Positions 1-9,620 of a stretch of 64,000 nt of DNA are shown here, piece by piece. The stretch's first letter is position 1; each line of letters begins with the position of its first letter. The position numbers and the translations under genes were made by a program. Origin of the DNA: Xenorhabdus mauleonii (lineage in GTDB: Bacteria; Pseudomonadota; Gammaproteobacteria; Enterobacterales; Enterobacteriaceae); assembly GCF_900113945.1 (NCBI RefSeq), contig NZ_FORG01000014.1:52425-116424 (forward strand), in the 5' to 3' direction. Below the pieces are notes generated by a model that worked only from the letters and a program-made list of their open reading frames with translations, was not told the origin of the DNA and searched no databases.

Positions 1-2960
1 AACAAAATGTGGGCTGGCGTCTCGGAGCCGGCTTCCAGCGTCTTGGGATTGATGGTCAGCGTCGACGTTTTTTCGTTGACCGAATCTGCCAGCGATGGCG
101 ATGGCGTGAAGGTGATATGGTCGCTAATTTTGTCCAGCCTTGTATTGTCAACCTTCAACGTGACCCGCCAGTCACCCGTTTTTGTGCCGGGCTTAATCGT
201 GGCGGTATAGGTGCCTTTGTTGTTCTCATCTTCCTTAATATCCGAAATCTTAGGATCCGTGCCGTTGCCGGACAGTTCACTGCCATCAAAGGTAATGTGA
301 TTGGCCTTCCCTGTCATCGGTTGATTCTGCTTATTTTGCAGGATCAGCAAAATGTGGGCTGGCGTCTCGGAGCCGGCTTCCAGCGTCTTGGGATTGATGG
401 TCAGCGTCGACGTTTTTTCGTTGACCGAATCTGCCAGCGATGGCGATGGCGTGAAGGTGATATAGCCGGTAACTTTGTCCAGCGTTTTACCGTCAATAAC
501 CGGCATTATAGTCCACTTGCCGATTTGCGTACCCGGCCTGAGATTAGCGGTATAATTTCCGGGATGGTTTGGATCTTCCTGTATATTCTCTATCGTCGGC
601 TCACTACCGGGGCCGGACAGACCAGTGCCACTAAAATTTATATGCTGTTGAACACCGGTAATAGGTTTATTTTGCGTGTCTCTCAGATCCAATCGCAGGG
701 TTGTTTGCTGCTTATGATTTTCATCAACTTCCAACTGCGTCGCATCAATGCTGAGTTTGGAATAGGTATCACTCACCATATCTGCTAATGTATTGCCAAA
801 AGTGACATTAGTCGTTTTTATTTTCAGTCCATCGGCAAAGGCAGTCACACCTACTTGGCCTTTCGTCTCTTCTCCCTTCATAGCCCATTCATATTGACCA
901 CTCCCTGGAGGCAGCTCTTTCACTTGCCCTACTGACGGTTTTTTGCTCTGATTATATAAACCGCTGTCATTCAACTCTAATTTTAGATAATCTTCAACGC
1001 CGGTAATGACATTGCCGTTTTTATCAAATAAAGCCAGTTGCAAAGTGACTGATTCATCTGGATTCAATACCCCTTCCTTCGATACCCTAAGCTGTGATTT
1101 ATCAACATCGATTATTGCACTCAATGACGGGGAAAAATCAATCACTGCGGGAGCCAAATCATGGCCATCCACAACTGCCTGTATTTTCCATTCACCGTAT
1201 TTCTCACCAGACTCCGCAAGGACTTTATAAATACCGCTGTCTTCCGGTATTTCTTTGAGTTCTGAATTCAACTCAGGATTTTTACCTTTGCCTTTTAAGC
1301 CTTTCAGATCAGAAAACAGTTTAATGTTTCCGGCCGCTTTTGTGACCTTTTTACCATACATATCAATGACTTTAAGCCAAAGTGTCGTTTGGGTTTTACC
1401 ATCAGCCAACATGGCAGTATGGGGAATTTCAAAACCTGAATGGTCAATTGAAATTTCTGAAGATAATACTCGGATTTGTGTCTCTGCCCGATCAGAGGCA
1501 TTACCCTGATTGTCATAAGCGACACCCGACAGGATATAGGTGTTATTTCCTTTGTCACGGTATGGAGGCAATGTCAGTCGATAATGCGTTCCACCACGGA
1601 TGGACGGATCGATTTTCTCCAGTTTACTGCCCTCTGCTTCTTTCTCCAGTTTACCGCCTCCGGCTTCCAGTGCCGCGGTATCCCAGATGATTTTTTTCAA
1701 GCCGTATTTAGAACGGAGCGTGACATTCAGCGGTATAATTTCGTTACCGCGCCCGCTAATCCGGTTTTCTAGCGTCATATGTACCAGATCTTTTTTCCGG
1801 TATTCCAGAACAATTTGATTATTACGTTCAACCAAATCATAGCGCCCGCCTTGTAAGGTGCGCTTGGAGGCCACTGCATCAGGTTCAACTTGTTTTGACC
1901 ACGGCGTACCAATTTCATAATTGAGGCCGAGATTAAACAACGTTTCCCCACTGCCACTGGCACTCTGGCGACGGTTAAGTCCCAGAGTTACCAACGGGAT
2001 CGGGGTGTAGTTCACACCGAGAGTAAAGGCAGCCGGATTTTTCTGCCGACGCTCTCCACTCAGCAAACCAACCTCATGCCCAAAATACTGTTCATAAACC
2101 AGTGTGCCCCCCAATTGTGGATACGTGGGCATATAGCCTTCAGCGCGCAAATCAAATCCACTGGCCGGACGTTCATCATAATCTTGTAATTTTTTACCCT
2201 CTTTCCAGCCACTGGCGCGGAAATAGCCATTAGCGCCAAACTTCATAAAATCACGGGCATATTCAGCCCCAATGCCAATGCGTGTATGGTCACCGGTAAT
2301 ATCATGGTCAAGGAAAGCGTTATAACCAAACAGGCTAGTATCAAAGAAGTGGCGCTGCCCCAGACCAAAATTGGCAGTTGTCCGGCTATTAATGTGGCGT
2401 AAGCCAAACTGGGTAAAGGCCATCTGTTTTTGAGTGTCATAAAGCGGCAACAGCATATCAAACTGACTGCCTTCTAAACGCCCCCGATCATCCACATTAG
2501 CCTGCAACCTGACAGTTCCATAGCGTTGCAACCAGTTTTGCACCGCCTGATTAGCTTCACTGACCGCCATACTGTGCAGCTGACTCTTAAGGCTATCCAC
2601 AACATTGCCGTTTTTCAGCATTCCGGCAGCATGGGAAACACCACTGGCCAACCAGTGTTCAGTCGTATTTTCAGAAGATTCAATCGTATTCTCAGGAGAT
2701 TCAGTAGCCGATGCCTGTTCTTGTTTTTCTGCCAACGATTTTGCGGCGAAACCCTCATTATTCCCTGGCTGTACGGAGGCGCTGTTCAGAGAAGATTTTT
2801 CTTGCGTATGCGTAGCAGAGGACGTTTTGCCCATCAATACAGTAGGGGTGAAAATCGCCGCAGCCAGAATGACAATTTGGACAAAAATGGCTCGCCCAAC
2901 GCTCTGCTTAATTCGATAACACCGTTTATCTGCCCACAGCTTGATCCTTTTCCTTTCCAT
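1..2960 (-). CDS. Invasin/intimin-like inverse autotransporter, 5' part only
   Basis: Outer-membrane adhesin of the inverse autotransporter (intimin/invasin) class: an N-terminal beta-barrel anchors the protein and presents a rod of Ig-like domains. The frame is open from an ATG at 2960 (start MERKRIKLW) to the left window edge, about 986 codons, so the C-terminus is missing. Roughly the first 60 residues are a basic leader plus a hydrophobic stretch (IFVQIVILAAAIF). The barrel follows (residues about 95-400), with recognisable pieces such as LQRYGTVRLQANVDD, FGLGQRHFF and YNAFLDHD. From about residue 400 come successive Ig-like (Big-1-like) domains of roughly 100-115 residues. The last two seen share an exact 116-bp segment. 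It lies directly upstream of yhdT, where E. coli has accBC. The family call is firm from the barrel motifs; the ligand is unknown. Confidence 0.88.
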   Translation of the reverse strand, partial: MERKRIKLWADKRCYRIKQSVGRAIFVQIVILAAAIFTPTVLMGKTSSATHTQEKSSLNSASVQPGNNEGFAAKSLAEKQEQASATESPENTIESSENTTEHWLASGVSHAAGMLKNGNVVDSLKSQLHSMAVSEANQAVQNWLQRYGTVRLQANVDDRGRLEGSQFDMLLPLYDTQKQMAFTQFGLRHINSRTTANFGLGQRHFFDTSLFGYNAFLDHDITGDHTRIGIGAEYARDFMKFGANGYFRASGWKEGKKLQDYDERPASGFDLRAEGYMPTYPQLGGTLVYEQYFGHEVGLLSGERRQKNPAAFTLGVNYTPIPLVTLGLNRRQSASGSGETLFNLGLNYEIGTPWSKQVEPDAVASKRTLQGGRYDLVERNNQIVLEYRKKDLVHMTLENRISGRGNEIIPLNVTLRSKYGLKKIIWDTAALEAGGGKLEKEAEGSKLEKIDPSIRGGTHYRLTLPPYRDKGNNTYILSGVAYDNQGNASDRAETQIRVLSSEISIDHSGFEIPHTAMLADGKTQTTLWLKVIDMYGKKVTKAAGNIKLFSDLKGLKGKGKNPELNSELKEIPEDSGIYKVLAESGEKYGEWKIQAVVDGHDLAPAVIDFSPSLSAIIDVDKSQLRVSKEGVLNPDESVTLQLALFDKNGNVITGVEDYLKLELNDSGLYNQSKKPSVGQVKELPPGSGQYEWAMKGEETKGQVGVTAFADGLKIKTTNVTFGNTLADMVSDTYSKLSIDATQLEVDENHKQQTTLRLDLRDTQNKPITGVQQHINFSGTGLSGPGSEPTIENIQEDPNHPGNYTANLRPGTQIGKWTIMPVIDGKTLDKVTGYITFTPSPSLADSVNEKTSTLTINPKTLEAGSETPAHILLILQNKQNQPMTGKANHITFDGSELSGNGTDPKISDIKEDENNKGTYTATIKPGTKTGDWRVTLKVDNTRLDKISDHITFTPSPSLADSVNEKTSTLTINPKTLEAGSETPAHIL
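3..463 (-). repeat. Exact 116-bp duplication within invasin Ig-like domains
   Basis: Bases 3-118 and 348-463 are identical over 116 bp, at a spacing of 345 bp (115 codons). Both copies lie in the same frame of the invasin gene and encode the end of one Ig-like domain and the start of the next. Flanking domain sequence is similar but diverged. Because the gene runs off the edge, more copies may lie to the left. Confidence 0.9.
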
Positions 2961-3686
2961 ATTACCCTACCTTTCTGACTGGTTTTACTGACTCCATGAA
3001 TACGGAGTTAAAAAACGTATATTCATTTTTTGCGTCAAATATATTCCCGGCTACAAGCAGGAAATATTGAATTGCCATTTGCAATGATTAGCTCATTGGC
3101 TATACAGACAGTTAGCTGATAAAAATCAAATTTGGAAAATAATCACATACATCAAAGAAAGATGACAAAATAGATTTATTCATATTATTTATCTAATCTT
3201 AGGACGTAAAAAATCAATTTTTAAAACGGCGTTAAATGGGCAATCTCAGATAAAATTTAACAAATAAAAATTATTATCATATTTATCAACCAACTAGATA
3301 GAAAAGAAAAGGAAATTAATGTTATTAAATTTATAAAAAAAAGAAAAAAATTAAAGATTCCGATACCTAATGTAATCTATTTTTATAGTTACACCTGGCA
3401 CTCACAAAAATAAAAACAAAGTATTCAATTTATTATTTAAATAACACCACAAAATAAATTAATCACTTGAATTCATAACTCTAACTTATTAATTTAATGA
3501 ATTAAAAATTCATTATTAATAGCGAGGGAAAATAAACTTTAACTGCAATTAAATAGACTTACATTTAAATTTTAATCACTACTTTGATTTTATTATAATT
3601 TACCAGGCACATTTTCCCCTGAATAAATCCGCACATTGCCGTACAATTCTCGCCATATTGTTTCCTATAAGTTACCCGGAGAACGG
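2961..3686. other. AT-rich gap between invasin and yhdT
   Basis: About 725 bp separate two divergent genes. The stretch 3160-3600 is strongly AT-rich with many A and T runs, and no convincing ORF or stable hairpin was found. It must hold the invasin promoter (reading left) and probably a promoter for yhdT-panF (reading right), but no clear -35/-10 pair could be assigned. Confidence 0.5.
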
Positions 3687-3929
3687 ATGGACAGACGATT
3701 TGTTCAATCCCACAAAGAAGCGCGCTGGGCGGTATTCCTGACGCTGGCTTACCTTGTTGGTTGGCTGTTGTGCGCCTATTTACCCAGTGATGAGATTGGC
3801 TTTACTGGCCTGCCACGCTGGTTTGAACTGGCCTGCTTGTTGCTGCCCGCCTTATTTATCATCCTCTGCTGGTTGATGGTGAAATTTATATTCAAGGATG
3901 TACCGCTGGAGGATACCGATGCAAAATGA
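3687..3929 (+). CDS. yhdT: YhdT family small inner-membrane protein
   Basis: An 80-residue membrane protein of unknown molecular function, matching the E. coli YhdT length as I recall it. Two hydrophobic segments are visible (about residues 14-30 and 43-66), consistent with two membrane spans. The ATG at 3687 was chosen over an upstream start because a GGAGAA ribosome site lies just before it and the product then begins MDRRF as in relatives. Its end overlaps the panF start by 11 bp, implying translational coupling. In E. coli the gene follows accBC; here an invasin gene sits upstream instead. Confidence 0.85.
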   Translation: MDRRFVQSHKEARWAVFLTLAYLVGWLLCAYLPSDEIGFTGLPRWFELACLLLPALFIILCWLMVKFIFKDVPLEDTDAK

Positions 3930-5367
3930 AGTGATTTTTCCTCTCGTAGGCTATTTGGCATTGGTTTTCATGCTATCCATTTATGCTTATCGCCGCCGCC
4001 AGACAGGCGAATTTCTGAATGAGTATTTTCTCGGTAATCGTTCAATGGGTGGTTTTGTCTTGGCAATGACCATTACCGCAACATATATCAGCGCCAGCTC
4101 ATTTATTGGCGGGCCAGGAGCTGCGTATAAATACGGTATCGGCTGGGTATTGCTATCAATGATCCAACTCCCTGCGATATGGCTTTCCCTCAGTGTATTG
4201 GGGAAAAAATTTGCCATCCTTGCCCGCCGCTATAACGCGGTTACGCTCAATGACATGCTTTATGCCCGCTACCAGAGCCGCTTTCTGGTCTGGTTTGCCA
4301 GCCTGAGCCTGCTGGTTGCCTTTGTCGGTGCAATGACTGTCCAGTTTATTGGTGGAGCACGTTTGCTGGAAACTGCCGCAGGCATTCCTTACGACACAGG
4401 CTTGCTGATTTTTGGCGTATCGATTGCCCTCTACACCGCCTTTGGCGGATTCAGGGCCAGTGTCCTCAACGATGCCCTGCAAGGGCTGGTGATGCTGCTG
4501 GGAACCGCATTATTGCTGGCAGGCATTATTTACAAAGCCGGAGGGCTGTCTGCTGCCATCTCTACTTTAAGCACGATTGACCCGAATCTGGTTTCGCCAC
4601 ACGGTGCCGATCATATTCTCACAGGGCCATTCATGGCATCTTTCTGGGTACTTGTTTGCTTTGGTGTCGTCGGGTTGCCACACACGGCCGTACGCTGCAT
4701 TTCGTATAAAGACAGCAAAGCCGTTCATCGCGGCATTATTCTTGGTACCATTGTCATGGCTATCCTGATGTTTGGGATGCATCTTGCAGGTGCGCTTGGT
4801 CGCGCAATCATTCCTGACCTTACGATCCCTGATCAGGTGATCCCAACCCTGATGATTACCGTATTGCCTCCGGTTGCTGCGGGAATATTTCTGGCCGCGC
4901 CAATGGCAGCCATCATGTCCACAATTAATGCTCAACTGTTGCAATCCTCGGCAACTATCGTCAAAGATCTCTATTTGAATTTGTTCCCGCAGCAACTCAA
5001 ACAAGAGAAAAAGCTGTCACGCATTTCCAGCTATTCCACCTTAATTTTAGGTGCCTTGCTGCTGCTGGCTGCCTGGCGTCCGCCAGAGATGATTATCTGG
5101 CTGAATTTGCTGGCATTTGGAGGTCTGCAAGCTGTTTTCCTCTGGCCCCTTGTTCTGGGACTATACTGGGAAAAAGCCAATGCCCACGGCGCTATCAGCT
5201 CAATGCTGGCAGGTGCGGCAAGCTACACCCTGCTGGCAACGTTCAATATCCATCTGCTTGGTTTCCATCCCATCGTGCCATCACTGCTGTTAAGTTTACT
5301 GGCATTCGGGTTAGGGAATATGATGGGCCATAAACAACATACACGACAGAGCGCTGCATCTCAGTAA
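3919..5367 (+). CDS. panF: Sodium/pantothenate symporter
   Basis: Sodium-coupled inner-membrane uptake system for pantothenate, the precursor of coenzyme A, of the solute:sodium symporter family. The 482 residues show many hydrophobic segments and close identity to E. coli PanF in memory, for example NEYFLGNRSMGG, SASSFIGGPGAAYKYG, VRCISYKDSKAVHRG and the STINAQLLQSSATI stretch. The start at 3919 (MQNEVIFPLVG) lies inside the yhdT end, and its length agrees with the E. coli protein. It is followed after about 50 bp by prmA in the same direction, so yhdT-panF-prmA probably form one transcription unit. Confidence 0.96.
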   Translation: MQNEVIFPLVGYLALVFMLSIYAYRRRQTGEFLNEYFLGNRSMGGFVLAMTITATYISASSFIGGPGAAYKYGIGWVLLSMIQLPAIWLSLSVLGKKFAILARRYNAVTLNDMLYARYQSRFLVWFASLSLLVAFVGAMTVQFIGGARLLETAAGIPYDTGLLIFGVSIALYTAFGGFRASVLNDALQGLVMLLGTALLLAGIIYKAGGLSAAISTLSTIDPNLVSPHGADHILTGPFMASFWVLVCFGVVGLPHTAVRCISYKDSKAVHRGIILGTIVMAILMFGMHLAGALGRAIIPDLTIPDQVIPTLMITVLPPVAAGIFLAAPMAAIMSTINAQLLQSSATIVKDLYLNLFPQQLKQEKKLSRISSYSTLILGALLLLAAWRPPEMIIWLNLLAFGGLQAVFLWPLVLGLYWEKANAHGAISSMLAGAASYTLLATFNIHLLGFHPIVPSLLLSLLAFGLGNMMGHKQHTRQSAASQ

Positions 5368-5418
5368 TCGCAGCATGACCTTATCTTTACAAGAAGCTTT
5401 ACCAACAAGAGAATTTTT

Positions 5419-6300
5419 ATGCCTTGGATACAATTAAGATTAAACACCACGGGACAACAAGCGGAAGCATTGGGTGATGAACTGGTTGAAAGCGGTGCGG
5501 TATCCGTGACTTTTCAGGACAGCCACGACACCCCCATTTTTGAGCCTCTGCCAGGAGAAACCCGTTTATGGGGCGATACCGATGTCATCGGCTTATACGA
5601 TGCTGAAATGGATATGAAAGCGGTTGTCAGCCAATTGGAACAGGTTCCGCAATTGGGCAAAGGCTTTATCCACAAAATTGAGCAACTGGAAGACAAAGAC
5701 TGGGAGCGTGAATGGATGGACAACTTCCACCCAATGCGCTTCGGCAACCGTCTGTGGATTTGCCCTAGCTGGCGCGAAGTACCAGAACCAGATGCGGTCA
5801 ATGTCATGCTTGATCCTGGCCTGGCATTCGGCACCGGTACTCACCCGACCACATCCCTTTGCCTGCAATGGCTTGATTCCCTTGATCTGAAAGGTAAAAC
5901 CATCATCGATTTTGGTTGTGGTTCAGGAATTTTGGCTATTGCAGCATTGAAATTGGGAGCGAAGCACGCCATCGGCATTGATATCGATCCGCAAGCGATT
6001 CAGGCCAGCCGTGACAATGCTGAACGCAATGGAGTATCTGACCAATTAACCCTTTATTTATCCAAAGACCAACCCAGTGACCTTGAAAGCGATGTCGTCA
6101 TTGCTAACATTTTGGCAGGCCCACTCCGTGAGCTGGCTCCGGTTATCGGCTCACTGCCTAAATCTGGTGGATTATTAGGCTTGTCCGGCGTTCTGGCAAG
6201 TCAGGCTGAAGGGGTTGCCCAAGCCTATGACAATGAATTTATTATCGATCCGATCGTAGAACACGAAGAGTGGTGTCGCATCACAGGGATTAAAAAATAA
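5419..6300 (+). CDS. prmA: Ribosomal protein L11 methyltransferase
   Basis: S-adenosylmethionine-dependent enzyme that trimethylates several amino groups of ribosomal protein L11 in the cytosol. The 293-residue product has the expected two-part build: an N-terminal substrate-recognition domain (about 1-100) and a class I methyltransferase domain. The SAM-binding loop is [19 protein letters not shown] near residue 160 and a catalytic-type motif [14 protein letters not shown] lies near residue 230. Length equals the E. coli protein. It sits between panF and dusB as in E. coli. Confidence 0.96.
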   Translation: MPWIQLRLNTTGQQAEALGDELVESGAVSVTFQDSHDTPIFEPLPGETRLWGDTDVIGLYDAEMDMKAVVSQLEQVPQLGKGFIHKIEQLEDKDWEREWMDNFHPMRFGNRLWICPSWREVPEPDAVNVMLDPGLAFGTGTHPTTSLCLQWLDSLDLKGKTIIDFGCGSGILAIAALKLGAKHAIGIDIDPQAIQASRDNAERNGVSDQLTLYLSKDQPSDLESDVVIANILAGPLRELAPVIGSLPKSGGLLGLSGVLASQAEGVAQAYDNEFIIDPIVEHEEWCRITGIKK

Positions 6301-6516
6301 TCAATTAATTTCTATTGAAAAGCGAGATTATCCACTAAAATGATCACCTAGGAGGTCAATTGGTGGTAATCCGCTCCCTTTGTGATTAGAAATATTGTTA
6401 ATAATAAATTTCATCAATAAAACGCAAGTTATTGTTATTTATTGGAAATAAAGCTAATTTCAAAAAATCAACTGGAAAAAATCTATTATAAATAGCGATT
6501 CGCTCAAAGTTTGGCC

Positions 6517-6556
6517 TTTCATATCTCGTGAAAAATGCGTAATATACGCGCCCTTA
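6517..6556 (+). promoter_or_regulatory. dusB-fis promoter with GC-rich discriminator
   Basis: A -35 element TTTCAT (6517-6522), a 17-bp spacer and a -10 TAATAT (6540-6545) are followed by a GC-rich discriminator ACGCGCCC before the start region. The layout closely resembles the E. coli fis promoter as I recall it, whose discriminator gives growth-rate and ppGpp/DksA control. The start codon of dusB follows about 30 bp later. Confidence 0.75.
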
Positions 6557-6583
6557 GTCACAGTTGACCACTCTTTCTTCGCT

Positions 6584-7567
6584 ATGCGTATCGGACAATA
6601 CCAGTTGAAAAACTGTCTTATTGCAGCCCCCATGGCTGGCATAACAGATCGCCCGTTTCGATCTCTTTGCTATCACATGGGTGCAGGAATGGCAGTCTCA
6701 GAAATGCTTTCTTCCAACCCTCAGGTTTGGAAGACAGATAAATCACGGCTGCGTATGGTTCACAGTGATGAACCAGGCATTCGTTCCGTACAAATTGCCG
6801 GAAGTGATCCTGATGAAATGGCGGCAGCGGCGAAAATCAACGTCGACAATGGTGCTCAGATCATCGATATCAATATGGGGTGTCCAGCCAAAAAAGTGAA
6901 TCGTAAGCTGGCAGGCTCTGCATTATTGCGTTACCCGGAATTGGTTGAAAAAATCCTTTCTGCGGTAGTCAACGCGGTTGATGTACCTGTTACTCTGAAG
7001 ATTCGCACAGGGTGGTCGCCGGAAGAACGAAACTGTGTAGAAATTGCCCAATTGGCCGAGCGTTGTGGTATTCAGGCTCTTACGATACATGGCAGGACAC
7101 GATCTTGCCTGTTTAATGGTGAGGCCGAGTACGACAATATTCGGACAGTTAAGCAGACTGTTGCCATTCCAATTATTGCTAATGGTGACATTACTGACCC
7201 GCTAAAAGCCAGAGCAGTGCTTGAATACACCGGGGCTGATGCCCTGATGATAGGCCGTGCTGCTCAGGGAAGACCCTGGATCTTTCGGGAAATCCAGCAT
7301 TATCTGGAAACAGGAGAACTGCTGCCACCGATGCCCCTTGGCGACGTGCAGCATTTAATGAGCGAGCATGTACGAGAGTTGCACGACTTTTATGGTCAAG
7401 GCAAAGGAGTTCGTATTGCACGCAAGCATGTATCTTGGTATCTCAAGGAACATGCTCCTGATGACCAGTTTCGGCGCTCATTCAACGCCATTGAGGATGC
7501 CAGCGAACAGCTGGAGGCGTTGGAGGCATACTTCGAAAATTTTTGCGTAAATAAAGAAAAGAGCTGA
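6584..7567 (+). CDS. dusB: tRNA-dihydrouridine synthase B
   Basis: FMN-dependent enzyme that reduces uridine to dihydrouridine in the D-loop of tRNAs. The 327 residues form an N-terminal TIM barrel with the flavin-binding motif [15 protein letters not shown] near residue 14 and the catalytic cysteine in [15 protein letters not shown] near residue 100. A helical tRNA-binding domain follows. It is the first gene of the dusB-fis operon, with fis starting 8 bp after its stop. Slightly longer than the E. coli protein (321 residues) through a short C-terminal extension. Confidence 0.97.
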   Translation: MRIGQYQLKNCLIAAPMAGITDRPFRSLCYHMGAGMAVSEMLSSNPQVWKTDKSRLRMVHSDEPGIRSVQIAGSDPDEMAAAAKINVDNGAQIIDINMGCPAKKVNRKLAGSALLRYPELVEKILSAVVNAVDVPVTLKIRTGWSPEERNCVEIAQLAERCGIQALTIHGRTRSCLFNGEAEYDNIRTVKQTVAIPIIANGDITDPLKARAVLEYTGADALMIGRAAQGRPWIFREIQHYLETGELLPPMPLGDVQHLMSEHVRELHDFYGQGKGVRIARKHVSWYLKEHAPDDQFRRSFNAIEDASEQLEALEAYFENFCVNKEKS

Positions 7568-7574
7568 CAGAACT

Positions 7575-7871
7575 ATGTTCGAACAACGCGTAAATTCTGA
7601 TGTACTAACCGTTGCTACTGTAAATTCACAAGATCAGGTAACTCAAAAACCTCTGCGTGACTCAGTTAAACAAGCACTGAAGAACTATTTTGCACAACTG
7701 AATGGTCAAGACGTTAATGACCTGTATGAGCTGGTACTGGCTGAAGTAGAGCAACCACTGTTGGACATGGTGATGCAGTACACCCGTGGTAACCAAACCC
7801 GCGCAGCACTGATGATGGGAATCAACCGTGGTACTCTGCGTAAAAAACTGAAAAAATACGGCATGAACTGA
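7575..7871 (+). CDS. fis: DNA-binding protein Fis
   Basis: Small nucleoid-associated protein that bends DNA, activates stable RNA promoters and stimulates site-specific inversion. The 98 residues match the normal length exactly. The N-terminal arm and dimer helices are followed by the C-terminal helix-turn-helix [20 protein letters not shown]. It is the distal gene of the dusB-fis operon; a strong terminator follows 27 bp after the stop. Confidence 0.98.
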   Translation: MFEQRVNSDVLTVATVNSQDQVTQKPLRDSVKQALKNYFAQLNGQDVNDLYELVLAEVEQPLLDMVMQYTRGNQTRAALMMGINRGTLRKKLKKYGMN

Positions 7872-7898
7872 TCCTAGTCCAGTAACATGTTGTTGAAG

Positions 7899-7931
7899 AA
7901 GCACTTTCTCATTTGGGGAAGTGCTTTTTTT
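7899..7931 (+). terminator. Terminator of dusB-fis
   Basis: An AAGCACTT / AAGTGCTT stem (7899-7906 with 7919-7926) closes a 12-base loop and runs into a T-rich tail, a standard rho-independent terminator just after fis. Confidence 0.88.
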
Positions 7932-8310
7932 GTTTAGGATTACCCCACATAAAAATCCTCCACATAAAAACACGTTGCAAAGCATAAGTACCAGAAAGAA
8001 AAATAATGATATTTAAAATCGGGGCGTATTCAGAGCAATAGAGGGTTGCGAAGCATTTCGTCGAAAGTTATTGAGAAGCTGAAGTAGCGGCTAACTATAT
8101 TTCTACCAATCAGAAGATTTCCCTGTAACGGTTATCATCTGACCTTTTCGTAATAACATCTCCGATAGTGCCACCCCACCAACGCCAATAACATTCTGTG
8201 AGCAATGAAATGAAGTACTTTACGAAACAGATTGGGACTCTCATGGGCAAGAGAAAAAAGGGGTTAAACCGTCCTACAGACATGCTGCATTAACTGTTAA
8301 ATTTCCATTG
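7932..8310. other. Gap between fis and a phage remnant
   Basis: About 380 bp without a supportable gene. All frames carry stops at short intervals. It marks the change from conserved core DNA to the accessory segment and may contain decayed mobile-element sequence, but I could not assign it to any family. Confidence 0.45.
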
Positions 8311-9051
8311 TTAATTTTGCAATGTGACAGACGCATGAACTTTGCCAGCTTGAGTATCGCGGGGATAAGACAGGAAGCCTTTCGCTTGTTTACTACCATC
8401 ATCGCTGACGAGATCCCTTTCTTCGGTATCAACAAAGGGATCGGCAATTTCAGCGGTCAACCAACCCATGATATCCACATCTCTAAACTCAATGATCTCT
8501 TGAGTAATTCTGGGGTAAGCGTAGATAGGAAACAGCTTAATGCTGACTTCTTCCATTTTCGGTGTGGCAGTCTCACCGCGTACCTTACCTTCTTCCCCGT
8601 GGGCTACAGCTGCGCCCCCGACCGAAACAAACTGTTTATACTCATTGCTGCGTGTGGTTTTCACCGAACAGATTCGGTGCATGATTGACTCATCTGTCAG
8701 TTGTTGCATGATTTGTTTGTTCAGCTCAGGGATAACGGTATAGCCGCCATCAAACGGAACGCCCGTAGATAGAGAACGGGCTTCACCCATCAGAACATAG
8801 TGGCGCAATTCGTCATTACTGAGTTTGTTACTGATTGGCTGGGTTGTTGCCTGACTGCGTTCTTCATCAGCCAGTGACTCATAACGGGCAATTTCAGTAT
8901 TCAGCGTGTCGGACTGATTGCGCAGTTCATAGAACTGTTTGGCTTCGTCGGTATTGAGTGAGCGTTTTTCGTTTTCGGCTTTGGTGAGAAACGAGCGCAT
9001 TTGCTGGGTTAAATCGGATTTTTGTTGACGTAATTCGAGTAATTTTTTCAT
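8311..9051 (-). pseudogene. HK97-type phage major capsid protein, truncated
   Basis: The 246-residue product resembles the start of HK97-family major capsid proteins. It has an N-terminal coiled-coil scaffold-like region (residues 1-65, rich in Lys, Glu and Gln), then capsid-type stretches such as STGVPFDGGYTVIPELNKQI, and RITQEIIEFRDVDIMGWLTA. Family members are usually near 400 residues, so the shell domain is incomplete. The tail (DDGSKQAKGFLSYP followed by a short unrelated-looking end) suggests an internal deletion or a join. No portal, protease, terminase or integrase gene lies beside it. I read it as debris of an integrated phage. A functional short protein is unlikely. Confidence 0.75.
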
Positions 9052-9155
9052 GGTGTTTTTTATTTTTATTTTTATTTGTTTTCAAAAAAAATATATTTAA
9101 CAGCATGAGGAATAATAATAAATTAGGTTTTCCATGGTGTTCAATTACACAATAA

Positions 9156-9182
9156 TAAAAAAGCCTCTGAAACTTAGAGGCT
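9156..9182 (-). terminator. Terminator after the Hcp operon
   Basis: Read on the minus strand, a 7-bp stem AGCCTCT / AGAGGCT is followed by a run of T residues. It lies about 40 bp past the stop of the last gene of the Hcp-led operon and would end that transcript before the capsid remnant. Confidence 0.8.
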
Positions 9183-9221
9183 AAACAGAGAGAAACATGA
9201 AAACAGAAAACTTAAAAAAAA

Positions 9222-9620
9222 TCATTTTAATTTATTTACATAGATGACTTCATATCCATCATTTGTTGGATAGATAAAAGCATCTTTATTAGCGGTTGGA
9301 AGGCTAAATGAGGCAGAAAATGCCCCATATGATATTGACGTAAAAGGAGAACTCTTCCAGATATCTCTTTTTTTATTATCATATAAAACAATAAAATATT
9401 TGTCTCCAAAAATGACATACTTCCACATTGCATATGGAGATATTGGCAATTTCTTATATACCACAGCGGTATATTGACCATCTTCACCCTTCTCCTCAAA
9501 ATATTTATTCCAATCACCGAAGAACAATGTTGATGGAAATATAATCCACATTATAAACATAATGATAAAAAATAAAACCAGCCATGATTTTCTAAAAAAG
9601 CATTTATATTTATTTTTCAT
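9222..9620 (-). CDS. Small membrane-anchored protein, candidate immunity protein
   Basis: I do not recognise the family of this 132-residue protein. A basic N-terminus (MKNKYKCFFRKS) precedes one strong hydrophobic segment (about residues 13-33), and the remaining hundred residues are polar and rich in Tyr, Phe and Lys. A single-span inner-membrane protein with a periplasmic domain is the simplest topology. Its ATG overlaps the stop of the gene before it by 4 bp (ATGA), so the two are translationally coupled. Position as last gene of an hcp-led operon suggests an immunity protein for the upstream candidate effector; that role is inferred from context only. Confidence 0.6.
   Translation of the reverse strand: MKNKYKCFFRKSWLVLFFIIMFIMWIIFPSTLFFGDWNKYFEEKGEDGQYTAVVYKKLPISPYAMWKYVIFGDKYFIVLYDNKKRDIWKSSPFTSISYGAFSASFSLPTANKDAFIYPTNDGYEVIYVNKLK

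Noticed and set aside
9-788. A 259-codon plus-strand frame opposite the invasin gene
   Set aside because: It arises from the repeated Ig-domain DNA on the other strand; the minus frame carries clear invasin motifs.
2526-2978. A 150-codon plus-strand frame opposite the invasin leader
   Set aside because: Composition is unlike a real protein and the minus strand encodes the recognisable leader and barrel start.
4567-5004. A 145-codon minus-strand frame within panF
   Set aside because: It is antisense to the middle of a fully conserved transporter gene and has no independent support.
8308-8688. Plus-strand frame of 126 codons opposite the capsid remnant
   Set aside because: The minus frame matches capsid proteins; this one is a shadow.
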